Of a stretch of 64,000 bases of DNA, positions 1 through 10,565 are shown one piece after another. Made by a program: the position numbers and the translations under genes. The notes beneath the pieces were generated by a model, which worked only from the letters and a program-made list of their open reading frames with translations, was not told the origin of the DNA and did not search any database. Source of the DNA: Antilocapra americana (lineage: Eukaryota; Chordata; Mammalia; Artiodactyla; Antilocapridae); assembly GCA_007570785.1 (NCBI GenBank), contig ML660213.1:2092899-2156898 (forward strand), read 5' to 3'. Each line of letters begins with the position of its first letter. Position 1 is the stretch's first letter.

Positions 1-1366
1 GCCTTGATTCATTTAATGGCTCTATTTTTAAGAGGAAGCATGAAATCACCCAAGAATCATAAGATATCCATCACTGAACTGTGAGCATTTAGAGAGAGAA
101 AAGGGAAAAATATGGGATGGGGCATGAATAGGAAGGGAGATGGGGATAAGAAAAGGGGAGAGGAACTAAGTAGCCAAAATAAAGCAAGAGAAGCTCAAAA
201 ACAATGTATCAAATGAAAGTATTAGGAAGTCCTCAGTATTCATTTACTAGACCTATTCAGATCAAAGTGTCCTAGTCAATTCATCCCAGAGCATTTTTTA
301 ATTGAGTTATTAGTGGACTTGGGGAGGAGGAGTGAGGTTATAAAAGAAATCATTGACTGCAAAAAAAGAAGTGTCTATTCTAAATGACCAAAAGGAGACA
401 ACACTAAGAAAAACAGTATAAATGTCACCATAATATCAAGAGCAAATCAAATTGCCCAAAATTTAAATACACAATTACAGCTGAAAAAAGAATGAATCAA
501 TGAAGTTAATTCAAATAATTTCCTTTTGCAACAATAATGGTAAGCCATATAAACATTAAAATCAATGTTTAGAGATTTTTTCATGATATACTAATAGAAT
601 CATGCTCAAAGACTCCAGTGCTAGATATCTGAAAAATATAGAAGATTCTTTCTTTCAAATCAATTAACTAGTGGCAAAGACTAAATGTATAAATTAAAAA
701 ATCAGCAATATAAATCCATGATCTGGAGAATAGGTTCAAACGGACATCTGAATTAGAATGTGGAAGTTTTGGTTTGAGCACATAGAAAGAAAGGTGGCTG
801 TAATCAAATCAAAGACCCTAAGCTGAACCAGAAGATTAGCAAGACATTCTAAATGTGTCAGAGGAATGCTGCATCTCAGAAAATATTCTTACCATTGAAC
901 TATACACACTAATGCTGCAGTCAAAAACAAATTAGATTAAGAATATCAGAAGACAAAAATGGAGTTTGTCAAATCCTTTACAGATGGCTTTTAAAACAAG
1001 ATATTCCATGAAATTCTAAAACAAACTACACAGAGAAATGAAGTGACAACAAAGCCGAAGTCAGGGGAAGAGCTAGAAGGCAGGAAAGCATGCAAGTCAT
1101 TTAAGAGTCAAGAGATTTTAAAAGCTAAAATACATTAATGTATAATCTCATATTTATAAGACAAAAGATACAAATATAACTATTCCATACTCTTTTAAAA
1201 GCTATTTTAAAAAGCTAAAATACACTAATGTATAATCTCATATTTATATAACAAAAGATACAAATATAACCATTTCATACTCTTGTCAATGAAGAACCAC
1301 TTTTTTAGAATGACAACTGCATAAAGTAATTCATTGTATTTACAACTTAAATTTAATAAGTGTGAA
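1..1366. other. USH2A intron 9, no gene recognised
   Basis: AT-rich sequence downstream (on the minus strand) of exon 9. Many short A-rich stretches could be worn L1, but I cannot place them. The only clear structure is the 90-bp tandem duplication at 1115-1284, listed separately. No exon-like open frame with splice sites was seen. Confidence 0.6.
1115..1284. repeat. Two-copy tandem duplication, 90-bp period
   Basis: The block starting AAAGCTAAAATACATTAATG at 1121 recurs at 1211 with only a few differences over about 75 bases, ending in CATACTCTT in both copies. The spacing is 90 bases. Both copies start in a TTTTAAAA-type stretch, so a slippage or microhomology origin is likely. It is not a known repeat family as far as I can tell. 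Confidence 0.85.
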
Positions 1367-1573
1367 TGTGTTAGTCGCTCAGTCATGTCTGACTCTTTGT
1401 GACCCCATGAACTGTGGTTCACCAGGCTCTTCTATCCATGGGATTTCCTAGGCAAGAATACTGGAGTGGGTAGCCCTTCCCTTCTACAGGGGATCTTCTA
1501 GACCCAGGGATTGAACCTGGGTCTCCTGCACTGTAAGCAGATTCTTTACTGCCTGAACCACCAGGGGAGCCCC
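1367..1573 (-). mobile_element. Bov-tA SINE, near full length
   Basis: Reading on the minus strand, it begins with the tRNA-like head (GGCTCCCCTGGTGGTTCAGG) and ends with the BovA tail (GAGCGACTAACAC type). AT-rich flanks on both sides (TTTAATAAG and TTAATTTAATA) look like a target-site duplication. It lies in intron 9 in the same orientation as USH2A. Confidence 0.93.
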
Positions 1574-1859
1574 TTAATTTAATATACACATAGCCATATA
1601 ATCCTCCAAAAATTTTATACCAGCTGGGAGTTCCACTAATATTATATTAAAAATTCATATTTGTGAAAATCTAAATGTCATCAATTTTTAAATTTGTTGC
1701 TAATCTGATAGGATAAAAACAAAATGTTATTATAATCTGCACTTCCCTATTTAAAACTGAAGTTGGTAAACTTTGATGCATTTGTTGAAAATCGTCTTCT
1801 TTGTGAATTGCTTGTTAGTATATTAGCCCCTTAATATTATTATCTTCCACAGAAAGCAT

Positions 1860-2167
1860 ATCAAACCAGTCAATTCTAATGGAAATCAACCCTGAATATT
1901 CATTGGAAGGACTGATGCTGAAGTTGAAGCTTCAATACTTTGGCCACCTGTTCAGAAGAACCAACTCATTGGAAAAGACCCTGATTCTTGGAAAGACTGA
2001 GAGCAGGAGAAGAGAGTGGCAGAAGATGAGATGTTTAGATGGCATCTCTGAGTCAATAGGCTTGAGATTGAGCAAACTCTGGGAGATAGTGAAGGACAGG
2101 TAAGCCTGGTGTTCTACAGTCCATAAGGTTGCAAAGATTCGGACATGACTGAGTGATTGAGCAACAA
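1860..2167 (+). mobile_element. BovB LINE, 5'-truncated 3' end
   Basis: This is about 300 bases of the BovB 3' end. It includes the last codons of the reverse-transcriptase protein (the EISPEYSLEGLMLKLKLQYF-like stretch, reading about 1879-2100 with substitutions) and the terminal tail ending in GACTGAGTGATTGAGCAAC. There is no RT catalytic region, so it cannot move. BovB RNA ends share this tail with the BovA SINEs. Confidence 0.9.
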
Positions 2168-2439
2168 ATGTTATTAATTATTTTCCTTAGTATCCTTGAA
2201 GCGTTCTTTGTGTATTAGAGGTTGTGACATAACAAAATACATATTTTTGGTCTCTGGCACACAGCTCCTAAAACTCTTGTAATTTCCTAACTGGTAAGAG
2301 TAATAGGGGCATATTCTGTTATAAACTTGGTTTCTATTCCCAGTTCCTAAAATAGTTCCAGAACAAAAAGGTAAAAAAAAAAATATCTTTTTAGATTCAT
2401 AACACATCCCTTTCCACCTGAGTTTATTTTAATCAGATG

Positions 2440-3110
2440 ATTTTTGGAAACACCTAAGGATCAGGGCTGGTGCCAGGGAAGACAACCAAGTGGTCAGAGG
2501 GATGGAACTTTCCGCCTCACCTCTAGATCTCCAGGGAAGTGAGAAGGGCTCAAGGTCAAGTTCAATGGCCAATGATGAAATCAGTCATGTGTAATGAAGT
2601 ATCCATAAAAATTCTAACTGATAAGGTTCTAAGAGCCTGCAGACCGCTAAACACATAGAGGTGCTGGGAGGGTGGCATGCTCAGAGAGGGTATGGAAACT
2701 CTGCTCCCCTTCCTCCTGACCTTCTCTGTGCATCCCTTCTATCTGGGCTTGCTTGAGTTGCTTGGTTTTATAGTAAATGGTTATCTAATAAGTAAACTAT
2801 TTACTTGAGTTTTGTGAGCTTTTCTAGCAAATTATCCAGCCCAAGGAGTACATTAGGGGAACTCCTAATTTGTAGCTAAGTCAGACAGAAGTTGTAGTTA
2901 AGCTGGGGACGTACTACTTGGAGTTGGCATTAAAGTGAGTTGTCTTCTGGGACGAAGCTCTAAACCCATGAGGTCTGTGCTAATTCCAGTTAGTGTCAGA
3001 ACTGAATTAAATTGTAGAACAGCCAGTTGGTATCCATAGAGAACTGAATTGCTTGGTGTAGGAAAGAAAAACATATCTGGTGTCAGAAGTGTGATCTGAG
3101 TTGTAGGCAG
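2440..3110 (+). mobile_element. Old LTR-like interspersed repeat
   Basis: This is a 650-base block with phrases typical of a mammalian LTR-type repeat, such as GTGTCAGAACTGAATTAAAT, CCAGTTGGTATCCATAGAG and GGTGTCAGAAGTG. I recognise the pattern but cannot name the family with certainty. There is no coding content. It appears to be a solo fossil without internal sequence. Boundaries are approximate. Confidence 0.5.
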
Positions 3111-3186
3111 AATAGTGTGTGTTTCCTTTTTAAAGGGATCTCAAATCTTTATCTGTCAAATATTTTCAGTCAGCCCCATCACTTAT

Positions 3187-3399
3187 CACTGTTGGGTTTA
3201 GTTGTTTAGTGCGTCTGACTCTGCGACTCCATGGACTGTAGCCCACCAGACTCCTCTGTCCATGGGGATTCTCTCTAGGCAAGAATACTAGAGTGGGCTG
3301 CCATGCCCTCCTTCAGGGGATCTTCCTAACCTAGGGATGGAACCCAGGTCTCCCACACTGCAGGCAGACTCTTTACCATCTGAGCCACCAGAGAAGCCC
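3187..3399 (-). mobile_element. Bov-tA SINE with target duplication
   Basis: On the minus strand it runs from the tRNA-like head (GGCTTCTCTGGTGGCTCAGA) to the BovA tail. The 8-bp duplication TCACTTAT flanks it at 3179-3186 and 3400-3407. About 15% divergence from the usual consensus suggests a moderately old copy. Confidence 0.93.
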
Positions 3400-3407
3400 T
3401 CACTTAT

Positions 3408-4363
3408 AAAGAATACTTGTATGACAGAATGGCAGTATTTTGTTATGACTCCTGACATGCTTCTTTCTTTTGTATTTCATATGTTTTGCTTATATAGACC
3501 CCACCTGAAATTTAGAAATATTGTTCTAATCTTTATTTCCATAAATTTACAGTTATTTTTACATTTAGTTCTTTAAGCACCTAGATTTTTGTACACGTCA
3601 TGAGGTAGGTAACTATTTTCTTACAAATTGGCAGCCAATTGCTTCAAACACCATTTGTGGAAGATGCCATACTCTTTACTTTTATTTCTGCTATAACTCT
3701 GTTTCTGCTGCTGTAACTCTCTTTCATAGCATCTGTTACTGATGTTTATGCTGAATATTTATTTCTAACAAATCTCTCTTAATTTTTTTTTCATTTACTT
3801 CTTATTCCTAAAGATGAAGCTAAATTTCCACTTCAAGTATGAAACTTACCCTGATGATTAGAGACAAACTAAAGCAAAGTAACTTCTAAGTGATTTTACT
3901 ACAGATTTTCAAATTAACTACTAATTAAAATTCTTGATATCAGCAATAAATTAAACTTGATTGATGCAATCACATAAAGATCTCTTTATATACCTTTGCA
4001 CAAATGTACCCTTTAGGTGTAGTAATCTGATACTTTTCTTAGTTCCATCTATTTATATGCCTTAAAAGTTGTTTTATAAAATATGATAATGCTGATGAAA
4101 CAGAAAAAAAAGGGAAAAGAAAACCTCTGGGTTTAGTATTAGTTGTTATTTCTCCCACAGAGTATTTTTAAATAAAGTTTTCAACTTTATTTATAGCTTT
4201 CATTTTTCTCTATGAAAATGTTTTCTGAAATAATTAACAGTTTAAGTTCATATCAATTTACTTTTACTCATAAGGAGAAGTTAGACCAAATCAAGTTTAA
4301 AGGATTTATATTCAACATACCACCCACTTCTTTGAGACTCCCATGCATAAACAGAGAACTCAC
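3408..4363. other. USH2A intron 9, proximal part
   Basis: Single-copy-looking AT-rich intron between the SINE and the donor of exon 9. No repeat family or second exon was recognised. The donor GTGAGT lies at 4358-4363 on the minus strand. Confidence 0.6.
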
Positions 4364-4457
4364 ATGAAGTCCTTCAGTGAAACTCTCCTGAGAGCAGAGG
4401 CATCTATAGGGCCGGCTTGCTGTGTCACAGTGATTGGCATGACCATTGCACTGACAT
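4364..4457 (-). CDS. USH2A: USH2A exon 9: first laminin EGF-like repeat begins
   Basis: This 94-bp exon encodes the start of the first laminin-type EGF-like repeat of usherin, the extracellular-matrix/transmembrane protein of photoreceptors and cochlear hair cells (Usher syndrome type 2A gene). The translation has CQCNGHANHCDTASRPYRC followed by LCSQESFTEGLH, giving the C-x-C...C...C-x-C spacing of EGF-Lam modules. On the minus strand the acceptor reads TCCACAG and the donor CAT|GTGAGT. The exon receives a phase-2 intron, so its first base completes an Arg codon with exon 8, and it ends in phase 0. The length matches human exon 9 (c.1551-1644) as I remember it. The open frame continues into intron 9, so the donor, not a stop, sets the exon end. 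Confidence 0.96.
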
Positions 4458-5573
4458 CTGTGGACATGAGCATCAGACAACTCCTTAGAGACACTAATTC
4501 AGCTGTGAATACATTTAAAGATCTATGTATGTATCACCTATACGAATTTAACAAGAGGCATGTTTATTAACCTCCACAAAATTCACTTCCTCTTTAATCA
4601 TAGGGATAATATTCATAACAGTTTTAAATTAACACTGAAGTACTGGAAGGATTTTCATCAATATCCAAACCACACTGTTTGTGAAGCTGATTTTCAAACT
4701 CATTTTGAGTTGTTTATACCAGTATTAACCATGTGGCAAACCTGTCATGAAAAGGCATTTACTGAAACTACTGAAAACACAGTTTTCAGAATAAACTGAA
4801 GAATAACGTTAACACATTTCAGTTTGTCTTTTTCCTCAAAATTAGATGGTGAAAACTTAACAGCTATTTTTTCATTGTTCTATGACTTAAATAACACTTA
4901 TATGTTGATATTCCAATCTGCTTTTAAATATGTGCTTCATTCACAGGGTATATCATTCTTCTAGCCCAAACTAATTCTAAGTAGAGTCTATATATGCAGC
5001 ATTTCCATACTAGGGGGTACGCTATCTTCTAGCTTTCCAACTATTCGTTTGTTTAACTTTGTTCTCTACTAGAGCCAGATATTTATAAGTTACTTAGAGT
5101 GTCCTAGAATTTTCCTTTATTCCTTTATATGAAAACAAATATTCCTCATAAAATTGTGAATTGTGAACTTGCGGAGATCAAGCTCAGGACTTACAAACTA
5201 GCTGGTACTACAGTTGTAACTTCAAATCTAGCTTCTTCTCTTTGATTTCAAGAATACTTGAAAATTATATTGCAGAAAATAATAAGCAAAATATTTGGTA
5301 ATTCTTTTCTAAGTTGGATTCAGGGTATCATAACTTCTAAACCCAATAGCTTTTGAAAACTGATTTCCTAACTTTGTGATGTTATGTACAGTAAAGACTC
5401 ATATACAAATCTTCCCCCCAAAATCTTAGAATAGGAAACAATTTCAATACACGGAGACTGGAATCTGGTTTTATCTAAAAGGCTAATGTATTTTTAAATG
5501 AGTATGACAAAAATTTGTTGGAAACAAGATTCATCATGAAAAGCACACTCAAAACCTTGGTCATGAACACTAC
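4458..5573 (-). other. USH2A intron 8 (1,116 bp)
   Basis: Phase-2 intron between exons 8 and 9. No interspersed repeat was recognised. The sequence is AT-rich with unremarkable splice sites (GTAGTG donor, CCACAG acceptor). Confidence 0.85.
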
Positions 5574-5795
5574 CTTCCAATGATGGTGATTTCACTGATC
5601 CCATAGTATCTGTGTCTGGGGCTGACAGGAGTCTCAGTTGTATGGTACTGTCCATGGAAATGAAGTCGTACTTGTGTGACCTTAACGAACTCTTGAAGAG
5701 ATGGGGTATTATAGAAATTATTGTATCCAGGACGATGATTTGGTCCAGGTGTTAGGATACTAAAGGTGACATTACCACAGGAATATGGAGTAAAA
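5574..5795 (-). CDS. USH2A: USH2A exon 8: C-terminal part of the LN domain
   Basis: This 222-bp exon encodes the second half of the laminin N-terminal domain. It starts with one base that completes the Asn codon from exon 7, giving an N-F-T glycosylation sequon across the junction, and then reads TPYSCGNVTFSILTPGPN and, later, RPGYNNFYNTPSLQEFVK. A second sequon, N-V-T, follows. The end reads ISEITIIG plus a split Arg codon. Acceptor ATCAACAG and donor AAG|GTAGTG are on the minus strand. The length agrees with human exon 8 (c.1329-1550) from memory. The YSCGN motif has a cysteine where I recall arginine in human. LN domains bind other matrix partners; in usherin this region is reported to hold many disease variants. 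Confidence 0.97.
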
Positions 5796-6265
5796 CTGTT
5801 GATGAAATTTGAAATCATGAAAAGCTATTCATATTTTTGACAAAGCAGACATTATAACACAGTAATAGTAATAGCTTAAATTCTTCATTCTTGGAAACAA
5901 ACATTTCATATATTTTATATACAAGCAATATGAGAGCATCCCAGAAAATATAGTAGAACATTTCCCTGAGGACATAATAAAAATCCTATTAATATATATA
6001 ACTTGGTAGATAATCTGAAAATCAATTTTAAAGCACAAGTGAGACTGTAAGCAAGAGATACTCTGTAAAGTCTTACAGGAATATTAAACATTGTTTAAAA
6101 CTCAGTTCAAGGAATAGACTTAGAAAATCTTCCTCCAGAAAATTGGTGCTAGAGGAAGTCTCTATCAGGTTAGCTAGCTTGCATGTAGGTTACTACTGCA
6201 CATTAGTCTATTCAAATTAACTCCTAAATGCATTCAAAGATAATAATTTAAAAAAATATTCATAC
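5796..6265 (-). other. USH2A intron 7 (470 bp)
   Basis: Short phase-2 intron. The donor is AA|GTATGA and the acceptor is ATCAACAG after a T-rich tract. No repeat was recognised. Confidence 0.85.
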
Positions 6266-6450
6266 TTGGGAAGTTGAAGACAGTTGACAGAATCAGAATT
6301 TTCCAAATCTCCATTGTTTTTCATTCTGAAAATGCTGCAGTTTCTAGCAAAATACTGCCAATCCTCCCAATCTAGGCTGTCCCCCTTTTTCCTCTGAATC
6401 CTTATTGCTGTTGGTTGTGGACTGGAGAACTGAATGATAATATAAAACAC
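6266..6450 (-). CDS. USH2A: USH2A exon 7: middle of the LN domain
   Basis: This 185-bp exon encodes VFYIIIQFSSPQPTAIRIQR at its start, followed by an acidic-aromatic stretch (SLDWEDWQYFARNC) typical of laminin N-terminal domains, and ends NCLQLP plus two bases of a split Asn codon. The acceptor is TTATTTTCAG and the donor CCCAA|GTATGA. Entry is phase 0 and exit phase 2, as expected for human c.1144-1328. An open frame runs past the donor into the intron (Lys-Tyr-Glu-Tyr), which is read-through and not coding. Cysteines at NC and VNC fit the conserved LN disulfide pattern. Confidence 0.97.
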
Positions 6451-7019
6451 CTGAAAATAAATGTTAATTGTCATTGAAGTTTTAAATTTGACCCCATCAG
6501 TATAAATCAAACCACCGGAATTGTTATGTTCAAACATAATAGCTTACTTCCTTATAATGACAATTACCAAATATTTGTTAGGCATCAGAAATTCCATAGT
6601 CCTACAGTCAAGGCAACACATTCTGTAATTGCATATATGTCCCTCTTCTCAAGAATTTTATAAAGTGGAAATTAATACATTTGATATAAAGACATGAACA
6701 AAACATTACTTCTATAAAATAATTGTTATATATTCCAAGTTATTTACAATAAAGACTTAAGTTTTCATTAATTTGTGCTACTTAATATTGAATAGAATGT
6801 TTTCATATTTCATATGATTTTGATACAAATCTCTAGAAAATTAGACCTGCATATCTTCTTTGAAATATATTCATTTCATAGGTAATGATACACTATTTTG
6901 ATGTGGTAATGGTCAATTGCCTAATTCATCAATTTATATATAATTATATATTCAAGTATAAAAACTACAAAGTATTAAGCTATACTTTATAGCTGGTTAA
7001 ATTATTTCCCCATATAGAT

Positions 7020-7315
7020 ATGTTCAAGTACTAACTCTTGATATTTGTGACTGAAACCTTATTTGAAAATATGGTCTTTACAGATATAATTAAGGGTCTC
7101 AAGGTGAGGTAATCCTGGATGTACAAGGAATAGGGCCATGAAAAATGGGGGCAGAGATTGGAGTTATGCTGCCATAACCCAAGAAGTGCCAGGAGCCACC
7201 AGAATCTGGAGAAGGCAAGGAAGGATTTTCCCCTACAACCTTTAGAGGGAGCATGGCCTTGTCAACATTGATTTCATACTTCTGATATTCAGAACTATAA
7301 CAGAATAAATTTATG
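7020..7315 (+). mobile_element. MLT1-type solo LTR (ERVL-MaLR fossil)
   Basis: This is a mammalian MaLR LTR remnant in intron 6. Recognised blocks are the accTTATTTGaAAATatGGTC stretch, TTTACAGATATAATTAAG, a GGAGCCACCAGAA segment and the 3' end CAGAACTATAACAGAATAAA, the AATAAA being the old polyadenylation signal. The last bases lie only about 80 bp from the exon 6 donor. There is no internal coding sequence. Confidence 0.85.
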
Positions 7316-7394
7316 ATCGCCAAACCATTAAATGTGTGGTAACTTGTTGAAATATGCACAGGAAACTAGCACACATCCAACTGTTACAAATTAC

Positions 7395-7689
7395 CTGATA
7401 CTGTCCATTCTCCAAATCTATGGAAACGGTCACTCCTTGACTAAGCTGGGTCATGTTTGTAAACACATGTGACACCCATGAAGTACCAATATTGTTATCA
7501 TTGACAAAAGAAAGAGGATGGGCTTCAGGATTCAGCCGTAACACCCTGTTTTGGGTTGTGTCTTCTGCATCATTAGGAATGCAGTACCGCTGTTCCAAAC
7601 GATGTACACGAGGGTGGCTGCCAGGGCAACGGCAATGTGACTGGATATGCAATCTGGGTAGATCTCCAGAGAAAACCCTCTGAATCTCT
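7395..7689 (-). CDS. USH2A: USH2A exon 6: end of LamG-like domain, start of LN domain
   Basis: This 295-bp exon completes an Arg codon from exon 5. It then reads EIQRVFSGDLPRLHIQSHCR, followed by the LN-domain start CPGSHPRVHRLEQRYC, and ends SIDLENGQYQ. One N-M-T glycosylation sequon is present (VFTNMTQL). The acceptor is CTTCTGCAG behind a good pyrimidine tract and the donor CAG|GTAATT. The length and the phases (2 in, 0 out) match human exon 6 (c.849-1143) as I remember it. No stop codon interrupts the frame. The product is the extracellular part of usherin, which forms the ankle-link complex of hair cells and the periciliary complex of photoreceptors. Confidence 0.97.
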
Positions 7690-7884
7690 CTGCAGAAGTC
7701 AAGAGGAAGATGGTAAGGACCAGTAACTCAACAGTGACAGGACTTCTAAGAGGTGTTACCAATGACTATCAGTATCTTGATGTTTTGATTTGCAGACATT
7801 TAGCCTTAATAATTTTCTAAACACAACATAAAATCAAAGTCATTCCTAGTCAAATATACGCAATCTCAGAAACGGTATATCAAA

Positions 7885-8190
7885 AACAGTGCGTTTTTAA
7901 AAATGAGGTATAGTTGATTTACAAAGTTGTCCATTTCTGCTGTATAGCAAAGTGATTCAGTTACACATACACATACATTGATTTTTATATTCTTTCCCAT
8001 TCATAGTTTATAACAGGATATTGAATATAGCTCCCTGTGCTATACAGTAGGACCCTGTTATTTACCCATTCTAAATATACTAGTTTGCATCTGCTAATCC
8101 CAAACTCCCACTGTATCCTCCCTTAAACCCTGCACCCTTGGTAACCACAAGATACCACAAGTAACCACAGGTCTGTTCTCTGCGTAAAAT
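7885..8190 (-). mobile_element. L1 3' end, 5'-truncated
   Basis: On the plus strand it reads as the reverse of an artiodactyl L1 3' UTR: TAGTTGATTTACAAAGTTGT, AGCAAAGTGATTCAGTTA, ATATTGAATATAGCTCCCTG, CTATACAGTAGGACCCTGTT and TTTGCATCTGCTAATCCCAA. A small duplication of ACCACAAG(A)TAACCACA type lies near 8140-8170. There is no coding capacity. Confidence 0.88.
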
Positions 8191-9683
8191 CAACACATTC
8201 TTAAGTGTTAATTTTGTACATCAAGAAGCACAAGTCCTTGACTGATTATCAAGATATTTGCTAAAATATAGTATTTTACTGGACCTATTTTTGATTAAAA
8301 GAAAGGCAACATTAACTAAACTTGTTAAGCTGACTTATCACTGTGAGTGAGCAATAATGTATTGAAAATAGTGAGTTATAGATAGGGTTCCCCATTCATC
8401 CATGGAAAGAATTAAGAAAATAATTATTTTATCTGCTGCTGTTTTAGGAGAAGTGACTGGAGCCAAAACCATTTGTCAATGGTTTCCTGTGACTCATCAG
8501 TACAGATTCTGGCACCCTAAAATGCTTCAGTGGCTTCAGATCATATGGCCACTGCCAACAGTCAAAGAAGAATGCCAATTTCAGGTATATATATTTAATT
8601 TTTCCATTAAGGGCAATATACTGATACAGAGCAAAATCAGTCATTCTATTTATAGGCATTCTCCTGCATAATGCCTTTTCAGACATTTCAGATAGGCCAA
8701 CACCAGCAAGCAAGGTCTAAGTAGAGAGCCACCCAGGTCTAAGTTAAGAGATCAGACTTCTCTCAGATCCCACTAAGGACAAATGGAGGAGGTGGGCACC
8801 TTTTCACTCACTTAAAACACAGAATGGCACACCTTCTTCTTTAAATTGCATTCATACTTTTCATTTGACATCATGTGTTGCATAGGGCCAACAGTGACCA
8901 TCCAGTGAAATGTTTATCTGAGGAAAATCTTTATTAGCAATGCTGCTCTTCAGAATGTTAGACAAAAGTGATCTAAATGATTGTGAGACTAGTGACCATA
9001 AATCCCCCCAAGAATGTGTTTCAGTGTTACAGCATCCTATAGTCAGGCATCTCTGGATCATATAGACTAACTAAAAGAATGTGTACATTGTTAATGGACA
9101 TAAGATCATCGCTTCATCTCAAGAGCAACGCTTCTCAAATTTACAAGAACTAGTTCTGTCATTGGAAATTCACCATACTAATCGACATTTCCCTTGAAGG
9201 AAAATGAATAAACATTCTTCTGCAAGTGAAGAAGATCAATGTATTCATACAATCATGTAATATTATATCATCAAATCATAACATGGGAAACAAACTTCAG
9301 AGGATATCTCAGGCTGAATTTTCTTTGAACTTCCTGAGGAGAACGGAAATATGCATGCCTTAAAACACACCTAAGAAAGATTTCCTACCTATTCTCAAGA
9401 TGAAGAAATATTTCAATAAATATAGTTCAAGTCCACACAATGATTTTTTCACTGGAAATAGAAATATATAACAATACTTCAAATTACTTACTCTTCTTGT
9501 CCCCAAGTCTAGTAGTAGTCCAGTCTCTTGAGATTTTTCTATACATTAATATAAATACTCATTTCCTTTGTTCTACATTCTCTAGCACTTAAAAATTCAG
9601 CAAAGCAATTTTAAAAGGCAGATAATAGCAATTTCTCAAGAATCAGAAACAACTTCAAACAGAATACTTAAACAAATGTATAA
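8191..9683 (-). other. USH2A intron 5, mostly unrecognised
   Basis: Intron sequence between the L1 tail and the SINE pair. Open frames on both strands around 8402-8713 overlap as mirror images and have no splice or protein-family support. I see no repeat family that I can name. Confidence 0.55.
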
Positions 9684-9966
9684 GAGGCTTCCCTGATAGC
9701 TCAGTTGGTAAAGAATCTGCCTGCAATGCAGGAGACCCTCCCTGGTTCAGTTCCTGGGTTGGGAAGACACCCTGGAGAAGGGATAGGATACCCACTCCAG
9801 AATCTGCCTGCAATACAGGAGAACTGGGTTCAATCCCTGGGTTGGGAAGATCCCCTGGAGAAGGGAAAGGCTACCCACTCCATTATTGTGGCCTGGAGAA
9901 TTCCATGGACTATAGAGTCCATGGGGGTCACAAAGGGTCAGACACGACTGAGCAACTTTCACTTCA
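9684..9966 (+). mobile_element. Dimeric tRNA-head Bov-tA SINE
   Basis: Two tRNA-derived heads lie in tandem. The first starts AGGCTTCCCTGATAGCTCAG, with a tRNA A-box-like and B-box-like GGTTCAGTTCC. The second starts inside its head at AATCTGCCTGCAATACAGG and continues through the full BovA tail ending GACTGAGCAACTTTCAC. The layout is that of a common bovine dimeric SINE with a short deletion at the internal junction. Antisense to USH2A. Confidence 0.88.
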
Positions 9967-9984
9967 CTTTTATCCCAAACTACA

Positions 9985-10170
9985 GGTTTCCTTCGTGGTT
10001 TAGTGGTAAAGAACTGGCATGCAAGTTCAACCTCTGGGTCAGGAAGATCCCCTGGAGAAGGAAATGGCAACCCACTTCAGAATTCTTGCCTGGAAAATTC
10101 CATGGACAGGGGCCCTTAGTGGGTACAGTCCATGGGGTCTCAAGAGAGTCAGACATGACTTAGCAACAAA
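9985..10170 (+). mobile_element. Bov-tA SINE
   Basis: A second SINE placed 18 bases after the previous one. It has a head TTTCCTTCGTGGTTTAGTGG, AGATCCCCTGGAGAAGGAAA in the middle and a tail GACATGACTTAGCAACAAAG. The tRNA part carries an internal deletion around the anticodon region. It lies about 280 bp downstream of exon 5 in the transcript sense. Confidence 0.9.
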
Positions 10171-10450
10171 GCAACATCTTAAATCATATACTACTACTTG
10201 TTCAAAAGTCTAGTTTTCTTAGAAGAGATCTAGTTTTGTACAGAACTTGGTCAATTTTATGTTATGAGTTACCCACAGAGCAGCACTAGTGAATAAACAC
10301 CACAGACTAAGCCAAAGCAAACACTGCAAACATTAATTAGATGATGTTCGCCAAATCCTGTAAAGATGGGAAATGCTAAAATATTCATGATATTCTTATT
10401 TAAGTTAATGTATCCTTACACTTCAGGTGTAAAATTTTCAATCAGCTTAC

Positions 10451-10514
10451 CTGTTTGTAAGTGCCACTTGGTATAATCGAAAATCTTGCATTCTTCCAAC
10501 AAATTGCTCTGAAC
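10451..10514 (-). CDS. USH2A: USH2A exon 5: LamG-like domain, microsatellite at acceptor
   Basis: This 64-bp exon encodes a Gly codon split with exon 4, then SEQFVGRMQDFRLYQVALTN and two bases of Arg. FVGRMQDFRLYQ is the last beta-strand signature of a LamG/concanavalin-like fold. The donor is the strong CAG|GTAAGC. The acceptor is TATTACAG, preceded on the minus strand not by pyrimidines but by an alternating TA/CA microsatellite (10520-10565). The length equals human exon 5 (c.785-848) from memory. The phases are 1 in and 2 out. Skipping this exon would shift the frame, since 64 is not a multiple of three. Confidence 0.96.
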
Positions 10515-10519
10515 CTGTA

Positions 10520-10565
10520 ATATATACATATATATATGTATGTGTATGTGTATATACATATATAG
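10520..10565. repeat. TA/TG microsatellite beside exon 5 acceptor
   Basis: Plus strand TATATACATATATATATGTA is followed by alternating TG/TA to about 10565. It starts about 5 bases from the exon 5 acceptor AG. It therefore occupies the place where the polypyrimidine tract and perhaps the branch point should be on the minus strand. Confidence 0.95.

Noticed and set aside
1..4363. Search for USH2A exon 10
   Set aside because: No minus-strand segment with the cysteine spacing of laminin EGF repeats was found left of exon 9.
5570..7762. Long minus-strand open frames extending past the USH2A exons
   Set aside because: They cover exons but run on into introns; the splice donors and acceptors and remembered exon lengths set the true limits, so the read-through parts are not coding.
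8402..8713. Paired 89-residue open frames on opposite strands
   Set aside because: Neither has splice sites, a start context or a known family; they are chance frames in intron 5.
9705..10163. 152-residue open frame with tryptophan-rich sequence
   Set aside because: It is translated Bov-tA SINE sequence; similar false frames arise wherever these SINEs occur (11096, 12012, 39314, 51396).
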